In this document: one piece after another, positions 16,993 through 29,185 of the stretch
Numbering within the stretch: position 1 is the stretch's first letter
Layout of the letters: the number at the start of each line of letters is the position of its first letter
DNA from: Bog-473 sp963707835
GTDB lineage: Bacteria > Actinomycetota > Acidimicrobiia > Acidimicrobiales > RAAP-2
Direction of reading: 5' to 3'
Assembly (NCBI GenBank): GCA_963707835.1
Contig: CAVPRI010000001.1
Coordinates: 124,001-188,000, forward strand
DNA: 64,000 nucleotides
Position numbers and translations under genes: made by a program
The notes under the pieces: model-generated
What the model saw: the letters and a program-made list of their open reading frames with translations, nothing else
Told to the model about the DNA's origin: nothing
Database searches by the model: none

Positions 16993-18053
16993 CTACTCGT
17001 AACGCTCAAAGATGCTGGCCTCGACCAGTCGGGCCAGACCGTCGCGGATGTGCCGGGCCGTGGCGTTCCCAATACCTTCGACCGACTCGAGCTCGGCCGC
17101 CGACGCCGAGAAATTTCGGGCAACGTCCCGAAGCGATCCACGATGCGCACGATCATGCCCTCCGAGAGCTGTTGGGGCAGCCGATGCAACAGGCGGTACC
17201 CACGCGGGGCGAGCTCGGCGTACATCTTGTCGCCCGTGCCGACTGGCTCGAGCACCGCCACGACCTTGCGCAGGTCCATGAGGTTCTCGGCCGAGAGCGA
17301 CTGCAGGTGCATCACCCCTCGCTCGTCGGTGTAGTCCCGCAGAACCAGACCGAGGCTCGCGTCCATGCCGGCGCACAGCTCTTCGGTCTGGAGATGGATC
17401 AGCCGGCCGTCGGACCCCAGCTCCACCAGGTGGCTCTCGATCTCCCGGGCGATGCGCCGGACCATCTCGCCGGGCTGCAGGACCGACACGACGTCACGGG
17501 CGGTGACGGAGTCCTCGACCTCCAAGCGCGTCAACGCCGAGAGCGCGTCGTCGTAGCGCGCCCGGAACCGCTGCAGGGTCGACAATGCCTGGCTCGATCG
17601 ATCGATCAGCCAGCCCGCCGTCTGCGTGGTGTGCTTGCGGTCGTTGCGGTACACCGTGATGGTCGCCATGGCTTCGGAGACCGTCAGCACCGGCACGTCG
17701 ATGGAGCGGGCCACCCGCTCTGCCGTGCGGTGACGGGTTCCTGTCTCGGAGGTCTGGATCGACGCCTTGGGCATGAGATGCACGTTGGCCCGGGCGATGC
17801 GCGAGGCGTCAGTGGCGAGGATGATGGCTCCGTCCATCTTGGCCAGCTCAGAGAGGCGCTGAGGCGTGAACTCGGCGTCGAGCAGGAAACCCCCGGTGCA
17901 CACCGACAGGACAGCCGGATCGTCCCCGACCACGATGAGCGCCCCGTGCTTGGCCTGCAAGATCCGATCGAGCCCCTCGCGCAGATTGGTCCCGGGGGCG
18001 ATCAACGCCAGGGCGTCGTTCAGTGGCTCGCTTGCGCCCGCTCCGTCGGCCAC
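16993..18053 (-). CDS. disA: Diadenylate cyclase / DNA integrity scanning protein DisA (frame broken near 17115)
   Basis: DisA condenses two ATP to cyclic di-AMP and is inhibited when its C-terminal HhH domain meets branched DNA. The cyclase domain shows KMDGAIILATDASRIARANV (with the DGA motif) and ETGTRHRTAERVA (RHR motif). The linker helices follow, then the helix-hairpin-helix SVEGIGNATARHIRDGLARL. The frame breaks near 17115, where one T appears missing from a T-run (FGTLPEI then FSASAAELE); the corrected end is TAG at 16993, giving about 353 residues. The GTG at 18053 lies 34 bp inside the end of radA, so the two DNA-repair genes are co-transcribed. Confidence 0.9.
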
Positions 18054-19520
18054 GCCCGAATCGTACCCGCCTCGGTCGGCCGCCAGTCCGGCGACCCCGT
18101 GACCCCGAGCCCGACCCCCATGGCCTCGGCCAGGGTACGGACGCCGTGGACCACCAGACCCTCGGGAGCCGCGTCGACACACGACGCCGGGACCAGCGCA
18201 CTGACGAACCCGGCGCGCTGGGCCTCGGCCAGGCGCCGCTCCACGCCACCGACGGTCCTCACCTCCCCGGCCAGACCCAGTTCGCCGATGGCCACCATGT
18301 CGGGCGGCATGGGGTGGTTGGCGAATACCGAGGCCAGGGCAAGCGCGACCGAGAGGTCGGCGGCCGGCTCTGTCACGTGGATCCCTCCGACCGCCGCCAC
18401 GAACACCTGGGCTGCCGTGGGCACAGCGACGTCCGTACGGCAGGCCAGGACGGCCAGGAGCAGGTCGGCACGGGCCGGGTCGACACCGAGCGCCCGCGGC
18501 CGTGACCCCCCGGCGCCCCCGCCGGGACCGACCAGCGCCTGGATCTCGACCAGGAGCGGGCGGCGACCCTGCAGCACCGGCACGACAACGCTGCCGGCCA
18601 CCCCCGCCATGCGGTCGCCGAGCATCAACGGTCCGGGGTCGGGCACGGCCCGGAGCCCGTCCTCGCGCATCTCGAAGATGCCCACCTCCCCGGCCGGGCC
18701 GAACCGGTGCTTGACCGAGGTCAGGACGCGCAGCGCGTGGTGGCGGTCGCCGTCGAAGGAGAGCACGGTGTCGACGAGGTGCTCGACCGCCCGGGGCCCG
18801 GCCAGGTCACCGTCCTTGGTGACATGGCCCACGAGGATCAGGGGGACGCCGCTGGACTTGGCCATCCGGGTCAGGCGCTCCACACAGGCACGGACCTGGG
18901 CCAAGCTGCCGGCGGACTGCGCCAACAAAGGGTCGCTCACCGACTGGAGCGAGTCGACCACCACCAGCGCCGGACGATGCTCGTGCACCGCAGCCTCGAT
19001 GGCCTCCACGTCGGGTCCCTCGAGCCCCAAGAGGCGCGGCGGCACCGGGCCGATGCGGGAGGCTCGTCCGATCACCTGCCCCAGCGACTCCTCGGCCGAG
19101 GCCAGCAGGACGTGGCGACCGCTCCCGGCCACCGATGCCAGGACCTGGAAGAGGAGCGTGGACTTGCCGATGCCCGGCGGCCCGTACAGCAGCGTGACCG
19201 AGCCCCCGACCACGCCGCCGCCGAGGACGCGGTCGAGCTCGCTCACCCCGGTGCGGAGCGGCGCGGCGGGGTCGGTCGAGACCTCGGCCAACGCCACGGC
19301 TGGCACGTTTCCGCCGTGCCCCTCGAGCCCGGGTGCGCCCCCCGCCGCGCGTGGCACGGGGACGATGGCCTCAGCAAAGGTGTTCCACTCGCCGCAGCCG
19401 GCGCACCGTCCCACCCATCGCAGCGAGGTCGCGCCGCAGGCCGCGCAGGCGAAGTACGTGGTGCCCTGCCGTCCTCGCGGCCAGCGCGTTGGGCAGTTGG
19501 CTCGCCTCGGTGACCGACAT
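18020..19520 (-). CDS. radA: DNA repair protein RadA (frame probably broken near 19463)
   Basis: RadA processes recombination intermediates as a RecA-like hexameric helicase. In order it shows a zinc finger (CAACG ... CAGCGEW), Walker A GPPGIGKST, the RadA-specific KNRFG-type motif as KHRFGPAGEVG, and a C-terminal Lon-protease-like domain. In the main frame no good start precedes the zinc finger. An ATG at 19520 with AAGG upstream gives MSVTEASQLPNALAARTAG and joins the frame if one G is removed near 19463; I adopt that. It overlaps disA and is separated from clpC by a region with three CGTATACG repeats. Confidence 0.88.
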
Positions 19521-19571
19521 GGCGGCAACCTTAGGGAGGGGATGTCACACCGGGACGGATTGCCCCTCATC

Positions 19572-19609
19572 CGTATACGGATGAAACGTATACGGATGAA
19601 ACGTATACG
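19572..19609 (-). promoter_or_regulatory. Three CGTATACG palindromes at 15-bp spacing upstream of radA
   Basis: The octamer palindrome CGTATACG occurs at 19572-19579, 19587-19594 and 19602-19609, separated by identical 7-nt spacers (GATGAAA), so the unit CGTATACGGATGAAA is tandemly repeated. It lies about 50-90 bp before the radA start and after the clpC stop. Evenly spaced palindromes suggest an operator array for a dimeric regulator of radA-disA. AT content here is much higher than the surroundings. No known consensus is recognised. Confidence 0.55.
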
Positions 19610-19728
19610 GGCAGAGCCCTCTATCGATGGTCTGTCTGGGCGAGCAGTGGACGGAAACCCGACGGACGAAGAGCCTTCACCGGCTCACGCCGGCGGTGGC
19701 TCGAGCCGACCGCTTCGCTACTCGTGGG

Positions 19729-22239
<2,511 letters not shown>

Positions 22240-22418
22240 GCTGACCGCCTCTCCTTGTCCCTGTTCCTGTCGGTTCAGTGTACCTGTGGCCTTAGTCGGA
22301 CACGCCGCACCGTGCGTGGCGGGCCACCGGCGCGTCGGCCCCACGGCGCTTCGGCGGCACCACCGTTGTGACCAGGTAGTTCTCCGGATTCGGCGGCGGT
22401 GCCCTAACGTTTGGAGCA

Positions 22419-23393
22419 GTGAATCCGACCGAGGCCCTCGGCCTGCCCCGCCTGGAAGAGGGACTTGAGCGCGTCGAGCCCCTCCTCACCGCCTCGGTGA
22501 CCACCGGGGACGCCTTTCTCGACGAGGTGACCACCCACCTGATCGGCGCCGGTGGCAAGCGACTCCGGCCCCTGTTGGCCCTGGCCAGCGCCACCGCCGG
22601 GAACCGCGATCCGACGGAGGACGACCTGATGGGGGCGGTCGCGGTCGAGCTGGTGCACCTGGCGTCGCTCTACCACGACGATGTGATCGACGAGGCGACC
22701 ATCCGGCGCAACGTGGAGAGCGTCAACCGACGCTTCGGGAACCTGGTGGCCATCGTGGCCGGCGACTACCTGCTGGCCCGCAGCGCCGCCATCGCCGCCG
22801 ACTTGGGCACCGAGATCGCCGCGCTCCTGGCCAACACGCTGGGACGGCTGTGCCAGGGGCAGGTGACCGAGGTCCGCTCGGCCTTCCAGCTCGGTCGCAC
22901 CCGTGACGACTACTTCGCAGCCATCAGCGGCAAGACGGCGGCTCTGACCGCCACCTCCTGCCGCATCGGCGCGCTGACCGGATCGCTCCCGGGCCCCGAG
23001 GTGGAGGCCTGCACCGAGTTCGGCCGGTACTTCGGCATGGTCTTTCAGATCCGAGACGACATCCTCGACATCACCGCCTCGGACGGGCAGCTCCAGAAGC
23101 CCGCAGGGCAGGACCTGGCCGAGGGGATCTACACCCTGCCGACGCTCGTGGCGCTGGCCGATCCCGACGCCGGTCCCGACCTGCGAGCCCTGCTCGGCCA
23201 ACCCCTGGCCCAGCCCGAGCGCGACAAGGCCCGCGCCATCGTGATGGGATCCCGGGGCATCCTCGACTCGATCGGTGCGGCCCGTGCATTCGTGGACGAG
23301 GCCCAGGCGGCGGCCGGAGCCATCACACAACCCGAGCTCCGGGACGGTCTGGCGCGGCTGGCCGCCGAGCTGCTGGTCGACCTCCCCGCCTGA
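22419..23393 (+). CDS. Polyprenyl diphosphate synthase
   Basis: A 324-residue trans-prenyltransferase. The first aspartate-rich motif is LYHDDVIDEA near residues 86-95, with the preceding GGKRLRPLL that binds IPP, and the second is IRDDILD near 212-218. Enzymes of this size and motif type extend allylic diphosphates with IPP to make the side chains of menaquinone or longer carriers. The residues before the first motif that set chain length (VELVHLASL) are small and suggest a long product, but the length is not certain. The GTG at 22419 has GGAG 5 bp upstream. It is convergent with the coiled-coil protein gene. Confidence 0.88.
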   Translation: MNPTEALGLPRLEEGLERVEPLLTASVTTGDAFLDEVTTHLIGAGGKRLRPLLALASATAGNRDPTEDDLMGAVAVELVHLASLYHDDVIDEATIRRNVESVNRRFGNLVAIVAGDYLLARSAAIAADLGTEIAALLANTLGRLCQGQVTEVRSAFQLGRTRDDYFAAISGKTAALTATSCRIGALTGSLPGPEVEACTEFGRYFGMVFQIRDDILDITASDGQLQKPAGQDLAEGIYTLPTLVALADPDAGPDLRALLGQPLAQPERDKARAIVMGSRGILDSIGAARAFVDEAQAAAGAITQPELRDGLARLAAELLVDLPA

Positions 23394-23431
23394 GGGGCCG
23401 GGCCGCCCGAGCCGCGCCGGATCTGGGCGAA

Positions 23432-23803
23432 TCAGGTGGGAGTGCCCGACGTGGCCGTTCCGCACCGCGCCTGGGCTGCGGCCAGGCGGGCGTTGACCCG
23501 CTTCTCGCGATTCTCGAGCCGCGTGATGCGAGCGGCAATGGTGTCGGCCCGGGCCGTGTGACCCTTGGCCCGCTGCGTCGCCTCGCGCTGCTGGGCCTGG
23601 GGCACCCAGGTCGACAGCTTGCCCTCGAGGGTGTGCACCTTGGCCTCGATCTGGGGCAGCTTGGCGCACACTGCCGACGAGGACCCCGAGGGGCCGGTCC
23701 CAGCCGCGCCGGCCGCGCCGGAGATGGCGATGATCGACGCCCCGGCGGTGAGCGCCCCGGCGACTCCGAGGGCGAGCGCTCCCGAGATGATCCTTCGCAC
23801 CAT
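23432..23803 (-). CDS. Small secreted coiled-coil protein, function unknown
   Basis: A 123-residue protein with a basic start (MVRRI), a hydrophobic segment to about residue 34 ending in Ala/Gly that looks like a signal peptide, then a coiled-coil-like region (LPQIEAKVHTLEGKLSTW and ARITRLENREKRVNARLAAA). Two cysteines flank the helix (AVCAKL and ARCGTA) and could form a disulfide outside the cell. The ATG at 23803 follows a strong AGGAGG. I recognise no family. It stands alone downstream of nothing obvious, 93 bp after the lysS stop. Confidence 0.65.
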   Translation of the reverse strand: MVRRIISGALALGVAGALTAGASIIAISGAAGAAGTGPSGSSSAVCAKLPQIEAKVHTLEGKLSTWVPQAQQREATQRAKGHTARADTIAARITRLENREKRVNARLAAAQARCGTATSGTPT

Positions 23804-23896
23804 GTGTCCTCCTTGGACTCGTCCGTACCTCGCGGTCCGAGGGCCCACTGTGCCGTGCAGATGTGAGGGATCTGTCAGCGAGCAGCCAAGAGAGGT

Positions 23897-25336
23897 TCAG
23901 CCCCGTTCGGGGCGCAGTGTCGGGAAGGCGATGACCTCGCGGATGTTGGGCACGTCACCGAGGAGCATCAGGAGCCGGTCGACGCCCAGACCGAATCCCG
24001 ACGTGGGGGGCAAGCCGTGTTCGAGGGCGCGCAGGTACTCCTCGTCGACCACGGCCGATTCCTCCTCGTCGCCTGCCTTCGCCTTGGCCGCCTGCTCCTC
24101 GAAGCGGGCCCGCTGGTCATCGGGGTCGATGAGCTCGGTGAACCCGTTGCCGAGCTCCCGTCCGGCCACCACCGGCTCGTAGCGCTCGACCAGCTCGGAA
24201 CCGGCCCGGTGCCGGCGGGCCAGGGGGGAGACCTCGGCGGGGTAGTCGATCACGAAGACGGGCCCCCACAGGCCGGGCTCGGTCGTCTTCTCGTAGACCT
24301 CGAGCAGGATCTTGCCCGGGCCCCACGAGTCCTCGACCACCAGGCCGGCCTGCTCGGCCGCCGCCACCAGCTCGGCCCGGGGGGCGCCGAGGTCGAGGGT
24401 GAGCCCGGTGGCCTCGGCCACCAGCTCGGTCATGGTCGCCCGCCGCCAGGGCGTGGTGAGGTCGAGGTCGCGACCGCCGTAGGCCAGCTTCGTGGTGCCG
24501 AGCAGGTCCTGGGCCAGGCCGGCGACGAGCTCCTCGAACACCACCATGGTGTCGGTGTAGTCGGCGTAGGCCTGGTAGAGCTCCAGAGTGGTGAACTCGG
24601 GGTTGTGCCGGGGCGAGATGCCCTCGTTGCGGAAGCTCCGCCCGATCTCGAAGACGCGGTCGAAGCCGCCGACCACCAGTCGCTTGAGGTAGAGCTCGGG
24701 GGCGACGCGCAGGAACAGGTTCACGTCGAGCGCGTTGTGGTGCGTGACGAAGGGCCGGGCGGTGGCCCCGCCGGCGATGGGATGCAGCAGCGGTGTCTCG
24801 ACCTCCACGAATCCCTGGTCCCACAGGCGCTCGCGCATGCGCCGCACGACGTCGCTGCGCAGCCGCAGGAGGTGCCGGGTGCGCTCGTTGGCCCACAGGT
24901 CGACCTCGCGCTGGCGGTAGCGGGTCTCGACATCGCTGACGCCGCGCCACTTGTCGCCGAAGCCGCGGCGGGCCTCGGCCAGCAGGACCCACTCCTCCAC
25001 CTTGACCGACAGCTCGCCGCGCTTGGTCCGCACCACCTGGCCGCGCGCCCCGACCCAGTCGCCCAAGTTCAGCTTCACGAACTCGTCGAACCCCTCGGTC
25101 ACCGAGGCCAGGGCGAACAGCTGCACCGAGCCCGACGCGTCGCGCAGCTCGGCGAAGGCCAGTTTCCCCTGCGGGCGCGCCAGCATGATGCGCCCGGCCA
25201 CCGCCACGATGACGCCGGACTCCTCGCCGGCGGCCAGCGAGGACCAGGCCTCGACTACCGCGGCGGCGTCGTGCGTCCGCTCGTAGCGGTACGGGACGGT
25301 GCGCTGGTCGCCGGGCTGCTCGCCGGACGCGCTCAC
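23897..25336 (-). CDS. lysS: Lysyl-tRNA synthetase, class II
   Basis: A 479-residue class II synthetase with an N-terminal OB-fold anticodon-binding domain (VAGRIMLARPQGKLAFAELR) and the three catalytic motifs: motif 1 around FVEVETPLLHPIAGGATARP, motif 2 FRNEGISPRHNPEFTTLE, and motif 3 GFGLGVDRLLMLL. It charges tRNA-Lys for translation. The GTG at 25336 overlaps the coaX stop (GTGA at 25333-25336). The panD-coaX-lysS order matches other actinobacteria, here with nadB-nadC inserted. Confidence 0.95.
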   Translation of the reverse strand: MSASGEQPGDQRTVPYRYERTHDAAAVVEAWSSLAAGEESGVIVAVAGRIMLARPQGKLAFAELRDASGSVQLFALASVTEGFDEFVKLNLGDWVGARGQVVRTKRGELSVKVEEWVLLAEARRGFGDKWRGVSDVETRYRQREVDLWANERTRHLLRLRSDVVRRMRERLWDQGFVEVETPLLHPIAGGATARPFVTHHNALDVNLFLRVAPELYLKRLVVGGFDRVFEIGRSFRNEGISPRHNPEFTTLELYQAYADYTDTMVVFEELVAGLAQDLLGTTKLAYGGRDLDLTTPWRRATMTELVAEATGLTLDLGAPRAELVAAAEQAGLVVEDSWGPGKILLEVYEKTTEPGLWGPVFVIDYPAEVSPLARRHRAGSELVERYEPVVAGRELGNGFTELIDPDDQRARFEEQAAKAKAGDEEESAVVDEEYLRALEHGLPPTSGFGLGVDRLLMLLGDVPNIREVIAFPTLRPERG

Positions 25337-26181
25337 GCGCCGACGTTTCGCTCGAACACGATGCGCAGGCCGTGCAGGGTCAACCAGGGCTCCACGTGGT
25401 CAATGGTGTCCGAATACGGGGCGATGAGCGAACTGAAGCCCCCGGTGGCCACGACGGTCGAGGGGCCGAGCTCCTTGACGAAACGACCGACCAGGCCGTC
25501 GACCATGCCGGCGAAGCCGTACAGGGTCCCCGACTCGATCGACTCCACGGTCGAACGACCGATCACGCTACGCGGCTCGACCAGCTCGACCCGGCGCAGC
25601 GCCGCGGCTTGCTGGTAGAGCGCCTCGAGGCTGATGGCCACGCCGGGGGTGATGGCGCCGCCGAGGTACTCACCCTTGTCGCTCACCGCCTCGACGGTCG
25701 TGGCCGTCCCCATGTCGACCACGATGCACGGGCCGCCGTAGAGGTCGTACGCGCCCACGGCGTCGGCGATCCGGTCGGCGCCGACCTCCCTGGGGTTGTC
25801 GTAGAGGATGGGCATCCCGCTCTTGGTCCCGGGCCCGAGCACCACGCAGGGGACACCGCCGAACCACCGGCCCGCCATCTGGCGCAACCCCGCCGTCACC
25901 TGCGGCACCGAGGAGCTGACGGCGATGCCGGCCACCGAAGCAGCAATGTCGAGCCCCTCGAGGTCGAGCAGCTGGGTCAGCAGCACGGCATGCTCGTCGG
26001 GCGTGCGCGTGGGCACGGTCGAGAGCCGCCAGTGATGGGTCAGTCCTCGCGGTGCGGTCGGGTCCTGCTCGGTCCCGATACCGGCCCCCACGCCCTCGTC
26101 GACGGGCACGGTCTCGCTCGCGTCACGCGTGTAGAGGCCGATCACCGTCTCGGTGTTGCCGACGTCAATGACCAGCAGCAC
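25333..26181 (-). CDS. coaX: Type III pantothenate kinase
   Basis: A 282-residue ASKHA-fold kinase that phosphorylates pantothenate in the first step of coenzyme A synthesis. The phosphate-binding motif is IDVGNTETVIGLY at residues 5-17, the second is DMGTATTVEAVS, and GGAITPGVAIS is also conserved. The GTG at 26181 lies 17 bp inside nadC, and its stop overlaps lysS. Together with panC and panD upstream it completes a local pantothenate-to-CoA block. Confidence 0.93.
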   Translation of the reverse strand: MLLVIDVGNTETVIGLYTRDASETVPVDEGVGAGIGTEQDPTAPRGLTHHWRLSTVPTRTPDEHAVLLTQLLDLEGLDIAASVAGIAVSSSVPQVTAGLRQMAGRWFGGVPCVVLGPGTKSGMPILYDNPREVGADRIADAVGAYDLYGGPCIVVDMGTATTVEAVSDKGEYLGGAITPGVAISLEALYQQAAALRRVELVEPRSVIGRSTVESIESGTLYGFAGMVDGLVGRFVKELGPSTVVATGGFSSLIAPYSDTIDHVEPWLTLHGLRIVFERNVGA

Positions 26182-27079
26182 CGGGCACCTTGGTCCAGAT
26201 CAGGTCGAGCCCCAGGTCGAGCACGGGCGCCGAATGCGTGAGGGCACCCACCGAGATCCGGTCGGGCCCGGCGGCGGCGTAGGCACCGATGGTGGCCAGC
26301 GTGACCCCACCGGACACCTCGGTCAGGATGGGTCCCGGAGCCTCGAGGTGGGCCACCCCGATGGCCTCGACGACGGTACCGGGCTCCATGTTGTCGAGCA
26401 GCACGGCGTCGGCCCCGGCCCGTGCCGCCTCCGAGACCTGGTCCAGCCCGTCGCACTCGACCTCGACCATGAGACCGGGCCACAGGGCGCGGGCCCGGGC
26501 CACCGCATCGGTGATGCTGGTGCCGGCCAGGTGGTTGTCCTTGACGAGCACGGCGTCGGAGAGACCGGTCCGGTGGCTGCTCCCACCCCCGGCCCGCACG
26601 GCGGCCTTCTCCAGGGCGCGCAGGCCCGGGGTGGTCTTGCGGGTGTCGAGCACCGCGACGCTCGGATTGCTCTCGTGGGCGGCCGCCACGTACTGCGCCG
26701 TCAGGGTAGCGATGCCCGAGAGCCGGCCCAAGAAGTTGAGGGCCGTCCGCTCCGCCGTCAGGATCGGGCGCAGGGGTCCGGTCACCTCGAGAACGGTGTC
26801 CCCGGCCGCCAGCTCGTCGCCGTCCGCGGCGTGCCAGTCCAGCTCGGCGTGGGGCGCCACCCGTCGGAAGGTCTCGGCTACGCAGGCCCGACCGGCGAGG
26901 ATGCCGTGGCGACGGGACCGCAGCGCGAAGCGCGCCGTGACCTCAGGCGGGACCAGCGCCGCGGTCACGTCCCCGGCCGGCCCGAGATCCTCGGCCAGCG
27001 CCCGCTCCACCGCCTCGGCGACCACGAGGGCTCCTGACCCCTCGTGCGTGCTGTCGCTCATGCCGTTGTCCGCGCTCAT
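26165..27079 (-). CDS. nadC: Nicotinate-nucleotide pyrophosphorylase (carboxylating)
   Basis: A 304-residue quinolinate phosphoribosyltransferase, converting quinolinate and PRPP to nicotinate mononucleotide in de novo NAD synthesis. Key blocks are TAERTALNFLGRLSGIATLT, VLDTRKTTPGLRALEKAAVR, VLVKDNHL, and VEVECDGLDQ. The ATG at 27079 overlaps the nadB stop (ATGA at 27076-27079); a second ATG at 27061 is possible. nadA is not in the window, although nadB and nadC are adjacent. Confidence 0.93.
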   Translation of the reverse strand: MSADNGMSDSTHEGSGALVVAEAVERALAEDLGPAGDVTAALVPPEVTARFALRSRRHGILAGRACVAETFRRVAPHAELDWHAADGDELAAGDTVLEVTGPLRPILTAERTALNFLGRLSGIATLTAQYVAAAHESNPSVAVLDTRKTTPGLRALEKAAVRAGGGSSHRTGLSDAVLVKDNHLAGTSITDAVARARALWPGLMVEVECDGLDQVSEAARAGADAVLLDNMEPGTVVEAIGVAHLEAPGPILTEVSGGVTLATIGAYAAAGPDRISVGALTHSAPVLDLGLDLIWTKVPGAAGH

Positions 27080-28792
27080 GCCGCTCCTGGGCCGCCGACG
27101 GCGGCGCGGGCTCGCCCGGGCTCCTCGTCCGCCCGGTCGCTCGCGCCCGACGCCCCGTGCACCAGTCGGCGGCGCCACGAACCGTCCGCCCGCGGGTAGT
27201 CCGAGCGGGCGTGCGCGCCGCGGCTCTCGGTGCGCGCCAGGGCCGAGGTCAACAGGGCGTCGGCCAGATCGAGCAGGTTGGCCAGCTCGCCGGTGGCGGC
27301 CGACGACGCCCTGACCCCGAGCGCCGCCGCCGTGTCGTCGCGCACGGCGCGAGCCTCGTGGAGCGAGTCGGCACTCCGCACGACGCCCGCGCCCCTCGGT
27401 GAGGGCCCGCTGCAGGATGTCGCGCAACTTGGCCACGTCGGTCACGCCCGGGACGGGCCCACCCGAGGTGCAGGCGTCATGGTGCGCCGCGGGCCGCTCG
27501 AGCATCTGGCACCCGATGCCGTCGATGGGGGCCACGCCCAGGACGGCACGCAGGGCACCGCTCGGCTCGGGCCCGTCGCCCCCGGCTGCGATCCGCTCGG
27601 CCAGGCGCGCCCCGAAGACCATGCCCTCGAGGAGCGAGTTCGACGCCAGCCGGTTGGCCCCGTGCACGCCGGTGCAGGCCACCTCCCCCACCGCCCACAG
27701 GCCCGGCAGCGCGGTGGCCCCCCACAGGTCGGTGACCACGCCGCCCGAGAGGTGGTGCGCGGCCGGGGCGATGGGCAGCCAGTCGCGCTCGGGCTCGAGC
27801 CCGATCGACGAGAGCGAGGCGGCGATGGTGGGGAAGCGCGCCGAGAACCGCTCCAGCCCGGTGGCATCGAGCCACAGGTGGTCCACGCCCTGGGCCGCCA
27901 TCCGCGAGGCCATGGCCCGGCTGACCACGTCACGTGGCGCGAGCTCGTCGACGAACCGCTCGCCGTCGCGGTCTCGGAGGATGGCCCCGTGGCCCCGCAA
28001 CGCCTCGGAGAGCAGGGGGCGGGGCATGGCCGGATGGTGCAGCGCCGTGGGGTGGAACTGGATGAATTCCACGTCCGCCGTCGGCACGCCGGCCCGCAGG
28101 GCCATGGCCACCCCGTCGCCGGTCGACTCGGGCGGGTTGGTGGTGACCGAGAACAGCTGGCCGGCGCCGCCGGTGGCCAGGACCACGTGGCGCGCCCGCA
28201 CCTCGAGCGGCCCGCGGGCCGGATCGGCCCCGGCCCCCGGGGCCAGCCCGGTGACCCCCACGCAACGCCCGCCCTCGATCAGCAGGTCAAGGGCGAACCA
28301 GCCCTCGAGCACCGCGGTGGCCGAGCGGTAGGTGGCGTCGACCAGCGCGCGCTCCACCTCGGCGCCGGTGGCCGCACCGCCGGCGTGCACCACCCGCGGC
28401 ACCGAGTGCCCACCCTCGCGAGCGAGCGAGAAGGATCCGCTCGACTCTCGGTCGAACTCCACGCCGAGCGCGATGAGCTCGTGCACCCGGGCCGGCCCTT
28501 CGCCGACCAGAACCCGCACGGCCTCCTCGTCGCAGAGCCCCGCGCCGGCAGCCAGCGTGTCGGCCAGATGCAGATCGGTGGAGTCCTCGTCGCCCCCGAG
28601 CACGGCGGCGACACCGCCCTGGGCCCATCGCGTGGCCGCCTGCGAGAGGACGCCCTTGGTCAGCACACCCAGGGTGGGCGCGGTCGCACCCGCCGCGCCG
28701 GGCCCGGCCAGCCGGACGGCGGCCGACAACCCGGCGACCCCGCTACCCAGGACCAGGACGTCGAAAGGTCCCGGGCCGGCCTGCTGCGTCAC
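27076..28792 (-). CDS. nadB: L-aspartate oxidase (frame broken near 27393)
   Basis: An FAD flavoprotein that oxidises L-aspartate to iminoaspartate for quinolinate synthesis. The N-terminus has the dinucleotide motif LVLGSGVAGLSAAVRLAG; the succinate-dehydrogenase-like active-site region follows (FIQFHPTALHHPAMPRPLLS) and later GEVACTGVHGANRLASNSLL. Near 27393 one extra G shifts the frame after LRDILQRALTEG, and the C-terminal helical domain continues as SADSLHEARAVRDDTAAALG to TGA at 27076. Corrected length is about 572 residues. The GTG at 28792 overlaps the panD stop and the end overlaps nadC. Confidence 0.9.
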
Positions 28793-29181
28793 GCCGACCC
28801 GGGCCGCGCCAGCTCGGCGTCGAGGCGGGCCGACGACTCGTCGATGACCCGGTTGCGGCCGTCGACGTGGACCACGCGGGGGGCATACGACTCCAGCTCG
28901 GCCTGCTCGTACTCGGCGTAGGTGATGATGATCACCTTGTCGCCTGGTGCCACGAGGCGCGCCGCGGCGCCGTTGAGGCAGATCTGCCCGGGTTCACCCT
29001 CGATGGCGTACGTCTCGAAGCGCGCCCCGTTGTCGATGTCGAGCACGGCCACCTGCTCGTAGGGCAGCACGTCGGCCAGCGCCATCAGCTCGGTGTCGAT
29101 CGAGACGGAGCCGACGTAATTGAGGTTGGCGTCGGTGACCGTGGCGCGGTGGATCTTGGACTTCATCATGCGGCGGCGCAT
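28789..29181 (-). CDS. panD: Aspartate 1-decarboxylase
   Basis: A 130-residue pyruvoyl enzyme that makes beta-alanine for pantothenate. The self-cleavage site is Gly-Ser in NYVGSVSID near residues 24-25, where Ser becomes the pyruvoyl group. The start MRRRMMKSKIHRATVTDANL matches the family, so the ATG at 29181 is preferred over the open frame upstream. It begins 4 bp after panC stops and overlaps nadB, placing pantothenate and NAD genes in one transcript. Confidence 0.94.
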   Translation of the reverse strand: MRRRMMKSKIHRATVTDANLNYVGSVSIDTELMALADVLPYEQVAVLDIDNGARFETYAIEGEPGQICLNGAAARLVAPGDKVIIITYAEYEQAELESYAPRVVHVDGRNRVIDESSARLDAELARPGSA

Positions 29182-29185
29182 CGTC

